Shown: piece after piece, positions 8,744 through 18,606 of the stretch
Numbering within the stretch: position 1 is the stretch's first letter
Layout of the letters: each line of letters begins with the position of its first letter
Assembly: GCF_008831045.1 (NCBI RefSeq)
Contig: NZ_WAJS01000004.1
Coordinates: 1 to 64,000 of the forward strand
Source of the DNA: Adlercreutzia muris
Lineage (GTDB): Bacteria; Actinomycetota; Coriobacteriia; Coriobacteriales; Eggerthellaceae
Length of the DNA: 64,000 nt
Direction: 5' to 3'
Notes under the pieces: generated by a model
Seen by the model: only the letters and a program-made list of their open reading frames with translations
What the model was told of the DNA's origin: nothing
Databases searched by the model: none
Translations under genes and position numbers: made by a program

Positions 8744-9976
8744 GTAGGGGGCGCTTCGTCCGACGATATAGAGATTGAACACATCGCGTTCGCGAGCAGT
8801 CAGGCCCATGCTGTCGCTGAATGATTCAAGGGGACGACCCGAGAGCGAGGTGAGCTTCGCGCCGCCGTTTGCGGACAACAGCAGCGACATGGTTCGATCC
8901 TCCAGAATCCAAATGGATGCCACGACGAGCAGAAGGGCCATGAAGAGCATGGCGACCCTGCTTGCGATGTGGGGTCCGAAAAAAGCGGAAGCCAGCAGGG
9001 GGAGGGATCCTAAAGTCCCCACACACCAGGCAGTGGCTAAGATTCTCACACGAGTACCAGGATACAGCCGCCCCAGGAGCAATCCCATGTAGAGGGCGCC
9101 GCATTCCAAAAGAGAGTATGCGATGCCGGCCAACACGTAGGCAAGGTAGGTGAGAGTCGATGAGAACAGCACTAAGATAAGAGCGACCAGCGAAAGGGTC
9201 GCAACCACTTTCGTCCATACCGACAGATTGAAGTCTCGCCCGTGGTTAAAGAGCCAGAGCACAAGTGCGAGCGATATGGCGGTAATGATGACGGGGAACA
9301 TCTCGCCTTCTGCCTGCTGCAGGAAGACCGAGTACTGCAAGGATCCCACCACCAGTCCGATAACAAAGAAGCTGCAGAGGATTTTCGCCAGCGAAGACGG
9401 CTCGAGGGTAAAAGACCGCTCGGCCTCCGATGCGGAAGGCGCGGGGCGCTGGAAGAGGCAAAGTGCCACCGCAGAGACTGCCACGCTCATGCCGGCGAGG
9501 GCTTGGCACCATGACGCAGACAGAAGCGAGGGGAGAATCGCCGCCGCCGATGCGAGCACCTCGACCTCTATCATCAGCTCGGCAATGCCGATATCGCGCT
9601 GGGCACAGACTGCCGCCAGCCAGCAGAAGAGAAGAACGGTTCCCCCGGCAGACATGAGGATGAGTCCGAAGATGGAGAGGGGCTCTCCCGTGCCTTGCAT
9701 GGCCAGGCCCATTAGGCAGCATGAGGCGCTTGCTATGGCGAAGGGAACACTCGCGAGTGCGCGTCCCCCTCGGTTGCCCGCGATGATCAAAGCGCAAGAA
9801 ACGAGGGAGGCGACGGCTACGTCTACAATGGTCGCCGGCACGCTGCCTTGTCCCAGGGGAAGATACCAGGAAATCTCGCAGGGCGCCTCAAATGACTGGG
9901 CCGCCAGAAGGGCGGAGATACCCGCCACAGCTATCAGGAGATTCCTGCCGAGCCACCGCCCATGATTGCGCTGCAA
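8744..9976 (-). pseudogene. LuxR-type membrane regulator that has lost its DNA-binding domain
   Basis: This matches the membrane-LuxR family of this genome: about 12 hydrophobic helices, then a C-terminal LuxR helix-turn-helix. Here the HTH begins normally (SMGLTARERDVFNLYIVGRS). Homology stops after GRSAPY, where the DNA switches to flavoprotein sequence in another frame. The recognition helix (typically SENTVKTH) and the rest of the HTH are gone. The start is taken as TTG at 9976, preceded by GGAAGGGG. The product would be a membrane protein unable to bind DNA. Confidence 0.75.
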
Positions 9977-10093
9977 CGGTATGCCCCTTCCTGTTGTGGC
10001 CCTCGATCATACGGGGCCATTATACACGGGGCCGTCGCTCGGTCGAAGGGCGGCCCGAAGACCGCCCGGATACGAAGCTCTCGGGGCCGCCCG

Positions 10094-11404
10094 CTACTCC
10101 TCGTCGGGGCGGTCGATGGCCATGCAGATGCGGTCGATGCGCAGACGGTCCATGGACAGCACGGTGAAGGTCACCTTGGCGCCGCGATGCTCCAGCACCG
10201 CCACGTCGCCCTCGGCGGGAATGCGGTCGAACAGCTTCAGCAGCAGACCGCCGGCCGTTTCCACCTCGTCGGCTTCCTCGGGCTCGAAGCCGAGCAGCTC
10301 CACCAGGTCGTTGATGGCCAGGGTGCCGTTGATCTGATAGGTGCCGTCGGGCAGCTCCTCCACGTCGTCGTCGGTGTCATGGACGTACTCGTCGTCGATG
10401 CGGCCCACGATCTGCTCCATGATGTCGCTCATGGTGACGATGCCGGCCGTGCCGCCGTGCTCGTCTACCACCACGCAGATCTTCGTGCAGCGCTCCTGCA
10501 TGGTTTCCAGCAGCTTCGCGATGGGAATGCTCTCGGGCACGGCGGGCAGCTCGCGAACGTTCCACTCGCTCATGGGTGTGTCCAGCGCCGTGTCCACGAG
10601 GTCCTTGGTGTGCACGAAGCCCACGATGTGGTCCTTCGAGCCGTGGCACACGGGGTAGCGGGAGTACTTGTACTGGCGGATGAGATCAAGGTTCTCCTCC
10701 AGCGTGTCCTCGGTGTCCAGGCAGATGACGTCGGTGCGGGGGGTCATGATGCCCTCGGCGTCCTTGTCACCCAAATCGAAGATGTTGTCCACGAACTCGT
10801 TCTGCTCGGGGTCGATAAGGCCGTTTTCCGTGGACTCGTCGATGAGCAGCTTGATCTCGTCGCCGGTGTACACCTCGTGCTCGTCGGCCGGATCATGGCC
10901 GAAAAGCTTCATCACGGCGTTGGTCACGCCGTTGAAGATGACCATGATGGGGTAGGTGATGCGGTAGAACACGCGCAGGGGCCCGGCGGTATGCAGGGCG
11001 TACTTCTCGGTGGAGAAGATGGCGAAAGACTTCGGGATGAGCTCGCCCACCACCACGTGCAGGGCTGTCACGATGAAGAAGCCCACGGCCACGCAGATGG
11101 GATGGATGGCGGCTTCGGGCAGGCCCAGGGCCAGCAGCGGGCCTTCCAGCACGGCGGACACGGCCGGTTCGCCGAGCCAGCCGATAGCCAGAGAGGCCAG
11201 GGTAATGCCCAGCTGGCAGGCGGACAGGTAGGCGTTGATGTGGGTCGTCACATCGCGGGCCGCCTCGGCCCCGCGGCGCTTTTCGGCCACGGCCATATCG
11301 ATCTGGCTGCGGCGCACGCGCACCAGCGCGAACTCGGCCACAACGAAAAACGCGTTCATCAGCAGGAACAGGACAACGAGCAACAAGCAAAGTGCGGTAT
11401 ACAT
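10094..11404 (-). CDS. CNNM/CorC-type transmembrane CBS protein (HlyC/CorC family)
   Basis: A 436-residue protein with the three usual modules. An N-terminal DUF21/CNNM membrane domain holds four hydrophobic helices, with LMNAFFVVAEFALVRVR near the start. A CBS-domain pair follows (about 205-335), then a C-terminal CorC_HlyC domain containing LPDGTYQINGTL. Family members are implicated in Mg/Co efflux or regulation of Mg transport. An ATG at 11404 fits the GAAAGG upstream better than the overlapping GTG at 11416. It appears monocistronic. Confidence 0.88.
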   Translation of the reverse strand: MYTALCLLLVVLFLLMNAFFVVAEFALVRVRRSQIDMAVAEKRRGAEAARDVTTHINAYLSACQLGITLASLAIGWLGEPAVSAVLEGPLLALGLPEAAIHPICVAVGFFIVTALHVVVGELIPKSFAIFSTEKYALHTAGPLRVFYRITYPIMVIFNGVTNAVMKLFGHDPADEHEVYTGDEIKLLIDESTENGLIDPEQNEFVDNIFDLGDKDAEGIMTPRTDVICLDTEDTLEENLDLIRQYKYSRYPVCHGSKDHIVGFVHTKDLVDTALDTPMSEWNVRELPAVPESIPIAKLLETMQERCTKICVVVDEHGGTAGIVTMSDIMEQIVGRIDDEYVHDTDDDVEELPDGTYQINGTLAINDLVELLGFEPEEADEVETAGGLLLKLFDRIPAEGDVAVLEHRGAKVTFTVLSMDRLRIDRICMAIDRPDEE

Positions 11405-11769
11405 ACCGTCATGCACCCTTTCGGTGGATTTCAGGCCGCTTCCCCTTTGGAAGAGCCCCTATCCGTCGACTAAATTACGGGACATATCCTAGGCGATTTC
11501 CCGCCGCATCCGCCGAACTGACACCGCTTTACCGTGAACTTTCATAGTGCTGTTGCTTTTCTCCCGCCCGGTCGCGGCCCTTCCGTCCTCTGGCGCTTCG
11601 GTTCGGCTTTTAAGTCAGAGCTCCCAAAGGACTGCGGGCAAGTTGCCAGCCCTGCAACCGTTCGGCGCGGTTCGCGGCGGCGCGGGGCCTTGCAGTGGTA
11701 CAGTAGGTCGGCCCCCAGAACGCATATGGCGAAGCGCACGCAAGAGACGAGTAGCAGACGAGGTAGAAG
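11405..11769. other. Intergenic region, 365 bases
   Basis: Divergent promoter region between the CNNM/CorC gene (leftward) and the MFS exporter (rightward). I see no convincing gene, tRNA or clear operator. The small reading frames here have no ribosome sites and no recognisable sequence. Confidence 0.4.
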
Positions 11770-13749
11770 ATGAAATTGTCCCGCAAGGAATGGCTGATGT
11801 TGGCGGTGTTGGTGTTCGGCGCCTTCGTTACCGTGTTGAACCAGACGCTGGTTACGCCGGCGCTGCCGTCCATCATGGCGGAAATGGCCGTCGATCAATC
11901 CACGGCCCAGTGGCTCACCACGGGATTCACCCTGGTGAACGCCATCATGATTCCCATCACGGCATTTTTGCAGGATCGCTTTTCCACGCGCAAGCTGTTC
12001 GTGTTCTCCATGGCCACCTTTGCCGTCGGCACGCTTATGGCGGGCGTCGGCCCGAACTTCCCGGTGCTTTTGGGCGGCCGGCTCGTGCAGGCCATGGGCG
12101 CCGGCATCCTCATGCCCGTGACCATGACCGTGCTCATGCTGGTGTTTCCCGTGGATCGCCGCGGGTCGGCCATGGGTATCTTCGGCCTTGTGATCGCTTT
12201 CGCGCCGGCTATCGGCCCCACGGTGGCGGGCTTCGTCATCGATCAGGCCGACTGGCATATCCTGTTCTACATCATCTTTGCGCTGTCGCTCGTCATCATT
12301 GCGGCATCGCTGTTCCTCGTGGACAACAAGGCCCCGGCGAACAAGGGCGATTCGGTGCTCGACCCGCTGTCGCTGGTTCTATCCACCCTGGGCTTCGGGC
12401 TCATGCTCTACGGTTTCTCGGCCTTGGGCTCGGTGGGACTGACCCTGGTGCCCGTGGCCACCACCGCGGCCGGCATCGTCGGGGTGGTGTGGTTCTTCAT
12501 CCGCCAGACGCGGCTGCCCCACCCCATGCTGCGGGTTGATGTGCTGAAGAACCGCCGCTTCCTTATCGGCACCATCATCGGCATGCTCGTGCAGGGGGCC
12601 CTGCTGGCGGCCGGCATCCTCATGCCCATCTACGTGCAGTCGCTCCACGGGCTGTCGGCTACGGTGTCGGGCCTCGTGCTCATGCCCGGCGCCATCCTCA
12701 TGGGGGTTATGAACCCCATCGCCGGCAAGTGGTTCGACCGCCACGGCCCGCGTCGCATGGCCATTGTGGGCATGAGCTTGTTGACGCTCACCACCTTCGC
12801 CTTCGCCATTCTGAACCTCACGTCGAGCATTATCTACCTCACGATTGTGTACACCGTGCGCATGTTCTCCATGGCGCTCGTGAATATGCCCATTACCACC
12901 TGGGGCATGAATGCCCTGGACAACAAGGTGATGAACCATGGTACCTCGGTGAACAACACCCTGCGCCAAGTGGCGGGCTCCCTCGGCACGGCCATCATCA
13001 TCGCCGTATCCACCCAGGTGCAGAATTTCGCCACGCCGGACTTCGGCACGGCCCAGGGCACCATGTTCGGCATCAACGCGGCGTTCCTCGTGTGCACGCT
13101 GCTGTGCTTGGTGGGCCTGGTCATGACCATTATGTTCGTGAAGGACAAACCCGGCGAGGAGGCGGCCGTGGATGAGGGCGGCACGCGCAAGTCGCTGCTC
13201 ACCTCCATCATGAAGACCGACGTGTACTCGCTCTCCCAGGAGGCTACCGTGGAAGAGGCCATGCGCCTGTTCGTGGAGAAGAACATCTCGGCGGCCCCCA
13301 TCGTAGACGCTTCGGGGGAGCCGGTGGGCTTCATTTCCGACGGCGACATTCTGAAGCGCCTGAGCCCGCGCCGTAGCTCGTTTACCGATCCTATTGTGCT
13401 CATCAACCGCACGGTTCCCGACGAAGAGGGCTACGACGAGAAGCTGGCGAAGGTGATGCAGATGCGCGCCAGCGAGATCGGTGCTGCGAGCCCCATATGT
13501 GTGAGTGTACACGCGAACCTGACCGACGTGTGCCGCGTGCTGGCCGAGAATCACCTGAAGAAGGTGCCGGTTCTGGAAGAGGGCCACATCGTGGGCATCA
13601 TCAACCGCAGCGACATCACCCAGTACTCCATGGCCGCCTATCTGGCCGGCAACCCCGACCGCGCCGTGTACTGCGGCGATGGGCCGAGCGGCCAAAACGA
13701 GTGCGTGGAAGAGAAGCAGTGCGATTGCGGTTGCGAGGAGGGGAAGTAG
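11770..13749 (+). CDS. MFS drug exporter (EmrB/QacA, 14-TM) fused to two CBS domains and a Cys-rich tail
   Basis: A 659-residue protein. Residues 1-460 are a DHA2-type major facilitator with 14 predicted helices. The signature motifs LNQTLVTPALP, QWLTTGFTLVNA and GRLVQAMGAGILMPVT are present, so it should export drugs or other small molecules with protons. Residues 478-635 form a CBS pair (SIMKTDVYSLS, AAPIVD, GFISDGDIL, VPVLEEGHIVGIINRSDI), which usually senses adenine nucleotides. The last 20 residues are Cys-rich (CVEEKQCDCGCEEGK) and could bind a metal. The MFS-CBS fusion is unusual. A terminator follows at 13765. Confidence 0.9.
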   Translation: MKLSRKEWLMLAVLVFGAFVTVLNQTLVTPALPSIMAEMAVDQSTAQWLTTGFTLVNAIMIPITAFLQDRFSTRKLFVFSMATFAVGTLMAGVGPNFPVLLGGRLVQAMGAGILMPVTMTVLMLVFPVDRRGSAMGIFGLVIAFAPAIGPTVAGFVIDQADWHILFYIIFALSLVIIAASLFLVDNKAPANKGDSVLDPLSLVLSTLGFGLMLYGFSALGSVGLTLVPVATTAAGIVGVVWFFIRQTRLPHPMLRVDVLKNRRFLIGTIIGMLVQGALLAAGILMPIYVQSLHGLSATVSGLVLMPGAILMGVMNPIAGKWFDRHGPRRMAIVGMSLLTLTTFAFAILNLTSSIIYLTIVYTVRMFSMALVNMPITTWGMNALDNKVMNHGTSVNNTLRQVAGSLGTAIIIAVSTQVQNFATPDFGTAQGTMFGINAAFLVCTLLCLVGLVMTIMFVKDKPGEEAAVDEGGTRKSLLTSIMKTDVYSLSQEATVEEAMRLFVEKNISAAPIVDASGEPVGFISDGDILKRLSPRRSSFTDPIVLINRTVPDEEGYDEKLAKVMQMRASEIGAASPICVSVHANLTDVCRVLAENHLKKVPVLEEGHIVGIINRSDITQYSMAAYLAGNPDRAVYCGDGPSGQNECVEEKQCDCGCEEGK

Positions 13750-13764
13750 GTCTCGTGGAAATGC

Positions 13765-13800
13765 AAGCAGCCCCGGCGAGCGAAGGCAACGGGGCTGCTT
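13765..13800 (+). terminator. Rho-independent terminator after the MFS-CBS gene
   Basis: An 11-bp perfect stem AAGCAGCCCCG / CGGGGCTGCTT. Confidence 0.65.
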
Positions 13801-14026
13801 GGCTTGGGAAGCCGCATGGCCGGCTTCCGTGCGAGGCAAAGACGCCAGGTGCGCGGGCTGCGATTCGGCGTCGAACGAGCATCTAGTATCTTCGCCTTCG
13901 ATAGTAGCCCTTTCGCCCCCGGCCGCTGTGTTCAGCGGCGAACCGTCGCCTTTCTGCTATCCTATCGAAAACCGCGGACGGCCGCCTGGGAAGGCGGCCC
14001 GTGCCGCCGATCTGCGAGGAGGCCCT

Positions 14027-14968
14027 ATGTTCGGAGACAATCTGGAGCGCATCGTCGCCGCTATCGAGAAGAACTACGAGGCGGACGAGATCTTCTTCAC
14101 GAAGCCGGGACGGCGCTTCCCCAGCCGCACGGCTATCAAGGGACTTATCACCGAGCTGCGTCGCGTGCTGTTTCCCGGCTACTTCGGCCCCGAGATGCTC
14201 TCGCCCTCCACGAGTCCCAGCTACTTCATCGGCCAGACCCTCATCGACATCGAGAGCGTGCTGCGCCAGCAGCTGATTCTGGCGCTCACCTACACCTCCG
14301 ACGAGCGCGACGACCTCATTGGCAGCGGCAACCACCTATGCGGCGGCTGCACCTCCGACACCATCTGCCAGCAGACGGCCGACATCTGTACGAAGTTCTT
14401 CGACGCTCTGCCCGAGGTGCAGCGCACGCTGCTCACCGACGTGCAGGCGCTCTACGACGGCGACCCAGCGGCGGGTTCCAAGGAGGAGGTCATCTTCACC
14501 TACCCGGGCCTGTATGCCATCTACGTGTACCGCATCGCGCACGTGCTCTATGAGCTGGGCGTGCCCATCATCCCCCGCGTGATGACCGAGATCGCCCATT
14601 CGTCCACCGGCATCGACATCGGTGCCGGCGCGACCATCGGCGACTACTTCTTCATCGACCACGGCACGGGCGTGGTCATCGGCGAGACCTGCGTCATCGG
14701 CGAGCATGTGAAGCTGTACCAGGGTGTTACCCTGGGGGCCCTTTCCACCCGCGGCGGCCAGCGCCTGGCCGGCGTGAAGCGCCACCCCACCATCGAGGAC
14801 AACGTGACCATCTACTCCAACGCCAGCGTGCTCGGCGGCGAGACCGTCATCGGCGAGGGATCGGTCATTGCCGGCTCCACCTTCGTCACCTTCTCGGTGC
14901 CCCCCAATTCCCGCGTGTCGGTGAAGTCCCAGGAGATCTCCGTTCGCCAACCGGGCGAGCGCGACTAG
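14027..14968 (+). CDS. cysE: Serine O-acetyltransferase (CysE/EpsC type)
   Basis: A 313-residue enzyme that acetylates L-serine with acetyl-CoA, the first step of cysteine synthesis. The long N-terminal helical domain is of the EpsC subtype. The C-terminal left-handed beta-helix of hexapeptide repeats carries the catalytic region IDHGTGVVIGET and the GVTLGALSTRGGQR segment. The ATG at 14027 is preceded by GCGAGGAGG. A GGCCGCC hairpin lies about 30 bases upstream. No cysK neighbour is present. Confidence 0.92.
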   Translation: MFGDNLERIVAAIEKNYEADEIFFTKPGRRFPSRTAIKGLITELRRVLFPGYFGPEMLSPSTSPSYFIGQTLIDIESVLRQQLILALTYTSDERDDLIGSGNHLCGGCTSDTICQQTADICTKFFDALPEVQRTLLTDVQALYDGDPAAGSKEEVIFTYPGLYAIYVYRIAHVLYELGVPIIPRVMTEIAHSSTGIDIGAGATIGDYFFIDHGTGVVIGETCVIGEHVKLYQGVTLGALSTRGGQRLAGVKRHPTIEDNVTIYSNASVLGGETVIGEGSVIAGSTFVTFSVPPNSRVSVKSQEISVRQPGERD

Positions 14969-15054
14969 GGACGCGAGCTCGCGCTCTGGTCGATGCCGAT
15001 CCTTTCCGCCGCCACGCGGGCCGCCGTTGGGTTCGACTTTCTTTCGGGGAAAGA

Positions 15055-16254
15055 TTAAACTCCTGCCGCGAGCCGGCGTATGCCGGCCATGCTCGATATC
15101 TCGTCGAGGACGGCGATCAGCTCAGAGGCTTGATAGAAATCCCCTCGCTGCGCATTTCCAAGGGGCTTCAGTATGCCGTATTCGCAAGCTCTGCTGATGA
15201 TGGAAGTCGCCGCCCTACGGGTTACCCCGAGCCCGCTTGCCACGTAGTTGGAATTGACGACGGGCTGCTCAACGAGCAGCGCAGGCAGTTCGAAAATACG
15301 AGATCCCGAGCGCTCTCTCATGCGGGTCGCCCAGTCTTCTACGAGATCTGCGATGGCGCGCGATGTTTTTTGCCCGACAACCAAGGCCAAGTCAATCGCG
15401 CCGCAAACTTGCTCGATGATGGGTGTTGGGTCGCCTTGCTGGTAGCTCGAAAGGGCGCTCATGTAGTCGTCGATGTCATGCAGCAAGCCTGCCGATATGG
15501 GCACCGTTGCATGGAGAAGGACGCCGTCGCTGCGCAGCATGCGGTGGAGAAGCGTTCGCCCTGTTCTCCCATTCCCATCGATGAAGGGATGTATGGTCTC
15601 AAATTGGGCATGGGTAAGGGCGGCCTTGGCGAGAGGGTCTATATCCTCCGTTTCCGCGAAGATGCAAAGATCTCCCAGACACGCATCGATGCGACCGGGC
15701 ACAGGTGGGACAAAGAGCGCTCCGTGCGGGCTGTAGGGGGTGCCACCGATCCATACCTGTTCATTGCGCAACTCTCCTGCAAAATCGAGGGAGGCTTTCT
15801 TGAGGAGTTGGCGGTGAATTTGCCGAATGCCGTCGATCGTGAGGTCGTCCTCGAGATGAAGCGCGCATCGCATGGCATCGATGTTTCCCGCAATCACGAG
15901 AGCGTTTGACGGCGCGGTGGACGAGAGCTCGGCCAAGGCTATATTACGCGCGCTGGAGGTGAGGTTTTCAATCTGGGAGCTTGCGGCCGATTCGCTGCGT
16001 AACAGGAGGCTGGGGAGGTTGAAGGCCAGGGAGCTCTGATGCTCGTCGAATCGGGCAAGACGCGTTCGGGCATCAGCGAGGCGTTCAGCGAGTTCGGCTG
16101 AGATATCAGGTCGCGCATGGCGGATTTCGGCTGGTATGGCGGCCCGGTAGGTGGGAGTGATCTTCCTGCGGCGGGATTTCGGGATGAGGTAGGCATCCTC
16201 ATCGCGCAGATGCCATGAAACTTCCTCGGTGGTTATGGCTGGCCAATCGCTCAT
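15055..16254 (-). CDS. Fic-family AMPylation protein with C-terminal winged helix
   Basis: A 399-residue Fic protein. The catalytic motif HPFIDGNGRTGR (222-233) is complete. An inhibitory-helix motif SSQIEN (92-97, the (S/T)xxxE(G/N) type) precedes it, so this is a class II self-inhibited Fic enzyme that transfers AMP from ATP onto a protein. Residues 300-399 resemble a winged helix (YVASGLGVTRRAATSII), suggesting DNA binding. The ATG at 16254 has AAAGGGG in front. A striking palindromic operator overlaps its promoter, so the winged helix may mediate autoregulation (inference). Confidence 0.9.
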   Translation of the reverse strand: MSDWPAITTEEVSWHLRDEDAYLIPKSRRRKITPTYRAAIPAEIRHARPDISAELAERLADARTRLARFDEHQSSLAFNLPSLLLRSESAASSQIENLTSSARNIALAELSSTAPSNALVIAGNIDAMRCALHLEDDLTIDGIRQIHRQLLKKASLDFAGELRNEQVWIGGTPYSPHGALFVPPVPGRIDACLGDLCIFAETEDIDPLAKAALTHAQFETIHPFIDGNGRTGRTLLHRMLRSDGVLLHATVPISAGLLHDIDDYMSALSSYQQGDPTPIIEQVCGAIDLALVVGQKTSRAIADLVEDWATRMRERSGSRIFELPALLVEQPVVNSNYVASGLGVTRRAATSIISRACEYGILKPLGNAQRGDFYQASELIAVLDEISSMAGIRRLAAGV

Positions 16255-16275
16255 GAGGATCCCCTTTCGGTTAAT

Positions 16276-16349
16276 TTCGCTTCCGCACTATACAGTTAGC
16301 GGAAGCGAAATGCAATTCGCTTCCGCTAACTAAAATTAGAGGAAGTGGA
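16276..16349 (-). promoter_or_regulatory. Fic promoter with a four-half-site operator array
   Basis: Leftward promoter: TTGCAT (16310-16315) and TATAGT (16287-16292) with a 17-bp spacer. A perfect 15+15-bp inverted repeat with a 6-base centre spans 16295-16330 (half-site TTCGCTTCCGCTAAC), and its centre is the -35 box. Further half-sites lie at 16276-16286 (11 of 11 core bases) and 16336-16349 (imperfect). A protein bound there would block RNA polymerase. Confidence 0.8.
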
Positions 16350-16431
16350 TCTTGCCCTCGGGCGGAAGGATCGGCGACGCCGAGATGGCTGCCCTGATAG
16401 CCCTCGCTCGCTGCGGCTAGGACTGCGCGAT

Positions 16432-18606
16432 CTACAGGAACTTCGTCTCGGCCAGCTTGGCGAGCACCCAGTTGTTCAGGCGCACAACAGGGCGGCGCAA
16501 GGCGAGGCCCAGGATGAGGCTCGGCACGAGGAAGGCGGCCAGCAGGCCCATCTGCACGAGGTACTGGTTGCCGTAGATGCCGGCCATGGCTCCTTCCAGC
16601 GCGGGCATAGAATGGGCGAAGGGCAGCCAGGGGTAGATGGCATCGAACAGCGGCGCCGACAGCATCTGCACGGGCATGAGGCCGCCGGAGCCGGCCAGCT
16701 GCAGCACCAGCCCGATGATGGCGATGGCCTTGCCGATGTTGCCGAAGCTGACGGTAAGGGTGTACACGAGGCTCGTGAACACCACGGAAGCCAGGCAGCA
16801 GGCGGCCAGGTACAGCACCAGATGCTCGCATTCCACGCCGAGGAAGAACACGTTGCCGAGCCCCACGACAAGGGCCTGGGCCAGGCCGATCAGTCCGAAT
16901 ACGCCGTAGCGGCCGAGGTACAGCTCGGCCGGCCGGGGCGCGCGGCCGAGCTTCCTCGCGAGCGCTTGCTGGCGCGTAGGAGACACGTTCACGCTCATGA
17001 GCGCCACCATGAAGATGGCGCCGATCCACAGGCAGAGCGATGTATAAAAGGGGCTCATGGCGCTGCCGTTGTCGGCCATGGGGTACACGGTGTGCTGCTC
17101 CAGCTTCGTCGGAGCGGCGATGAATTGGGCGATAGCGGCCGGGTTGTTGCCGATGATGCGCCGTACCTCGTCGATGTCGCCGGCGCTCAGCGCCTGGTGC
17201 AGATCGTCGCGGGCCTGGGTCAGCTGGCTGGCGGCGGCGCGCAGCGTGTCGGCCGTTTTGCGCAGGGATTCCTCGGCCGCATGCAGGCTCGAGCCGAGGG
17301 AGTCGGTGGAGTCGCCGAGACCCGCGGCGGTGCTTTGCAGGGAGGCCGCCAGCGTCGAGGTGTCGTCACCCACCTTCTGCAGACTGGCTGAAAGGCTCTC
17401 GAGCTCGCCCTTCAGCTGATCGTTGTAGGTGGCTCTTGAGGCATCGAGCGTTTCTTTCCCCCTCCCGATGGCATCGGTCACCTTTTGGCGCGCCTCATCG
17501 AGTGAGGCGGTGTCCTTGCCGATCGCCGCCTCGGCGGCTTGCAGGCTTCCCTCCAAGGTTCCAAGCTGCGCGATGACCCGATCGAGGGCGGCTAGGGCCG
17601 GGCTGCTCGGGTCGGCTGCGGCCAGCGTATCGCGCATCGACTGGTAGGCCTGCTGCAGCGACTGCACATCGCTTGCGGTGGCAGCGAGCACCTCGCGGGC
17701 GGCCACAGGGTCGCTTTCCATAGTGGCGAAGGCGGTATCGGCCGCTTGGGACACGGCGCTGTAACTCGCATCGGCAGCGTCGAGCGCCTTCTGCGCTGCA
17801 TCTGCTGCACTGGCCAGGCCCATCTGGGCGTCTGCCAGGCCGTCGCGTGCCTCGCTCACCAAAGGCGCCGTCTCGTCCGGTGCGTCGGCGGCCTCCTTCA
17901 AGATGGAGCCGGTGGCCGTCACGAGCGAGTCGGTGGAGCCTACCAGATCGGCATAGGCCCCGGCCTGATCGGCCGCCGCCTCCACTTCGCCGATGGCCTC
18001 ATCGAGCCGATTCCCAAGACTCTGCCCGTAGGCGAGGATGCCCTCGCCGCTCATGAACGACGTGAGACTGCTCGTAGTGTCCAGCGCCACCGACGCTACT
18101 GTTTCCGTGAAGGTCTCGTCGATCGTCTCCTGAAGGGTATTCGCGCCCGTGGAGGTTACGCGCTGGGCAATGGCGTTCTCCTTCTCGTTGTCGTAGTAGA
18201 CGATCTTGGGCTCGGCGATGTCGTCGGAGAACACCGTCATGAGATCGGCCGAGAACTCCTTCGGAATGACAAGGGCCGCGTAGTACTCGCCCGATCGCAC
18301 CCCCGCCACGGCCTCGTCGGCGCTGACGAACTGCCAGTCGAACTTGTCGTTGGCTCGCAGCTTCGCGATGATCTGGTCGCCGGCGTTAATGCGCGATGGC
18401 AGCAGGTCGGATGCGTAGCCCTCGTCCTGAGAGGCCACCGCCACCTCGATATTGCCCGTGTTGTCGTAGGGGTTCCAGAAGCCCAGGGTCGTGAACCAGG
18501 CGTACATGGGCGGCACGAGGGCCAGACCCATTACCACAATGGCGGCGATGACGTTCTTGAATAGGTTCCGTACGTCACCGGAGAAGATTTCCCAGATCAT
18601 TCTCAT
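16432..18606 (-). CDS. YhgE/Pip-family membrane protein (second gene of pair)
   Basis: A 724-residue protein. An N-terminal helix (about 17-40) leads to an extracytoplasmic domain with the YhgE/Pip motif around NIEVAVASQDEGY and YYAALVIPKEFS. A long Ala/Ser-rich coiled-coil stalk follows (about 190-480), then a C-terminal block of about five membrane helices related to ABC-2 permeases. Relatives include the phage-infection protein Pip and the YueB phage receptor, and many sit near type VII secretion genes, though none is seen here. Its ATG overlaps the TGA of the preceding gene by 4 bases (ATGA). Confidence 0.85.
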   Translation of the reverse strand: MRMIWEIFSGDVRNLFKNVIAAIVVMGLALVPPMYAWFTTLGFWNPYDNTGNIEVAVASQDEGYASDLLPSRINAGDQIIAKLRANDKFDWQFVSADEAVAGVRSGEYYAALVIPKEFSADLMTVFSDDIAEPKIVYYDNEKENAIAQRVTSTGANTLQETIDETFTETVASVALDTTSSLTSFMSGEGILAYGQSLGNRLDEAIGEVEAAADQAGAYADLVGSTDSLVTATGSILKEAADAPDETAPLVSEARDGLADAQMGLASAADAAQKALDAADASYSAVSQAADTAFATMESDPVAAREVLAATASDVQSLQQAYQSMRDTLAAADPSSPALAALDRVIAQLGTLEGSLQAAEAAIGKDTASLDEARQKVTDAIGRGKETLDASRATYNDQLKGELESLSASLQKVGDDTSTLAASLQSTAAGLGDSTDSLGSSLHAAEESLRKTADTLRAAASQLTQARDDLHQALSAGDIDEVRRIIGNNPAAIAQFIAAPTKLEQHTVYPMADNGSAMSPFYTSLCLWIGAIFMVALMSVNVSPTRQQALARKLGRAPRPAELYLGRYGVFGLIGLAQALVVGLGNVFFLGVECEHLVLYLAACCLASVVFTSLVYTLTVSFGNIGKAIAIIGLVLQLAGSGGLMPVQMLSAPLFDAIYPWLPFAHSMPALEGAMAGIYGNQYLVQMGLLAAFLVPSLILGLALRRPVVRLNNWVLAKLAETKFL

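Noticed and set aside
9962-11473. 503-codon rightward frame over the CNNM/CorC gene
   Set aside because: Shadow of the leftward CNNM/CorC gene, whose domains are clear.
15130-15909. 259-codon rightward frame over the Fic gene
   Set aside because: Antisense of a complete Fic protein with intact catalytic motif.
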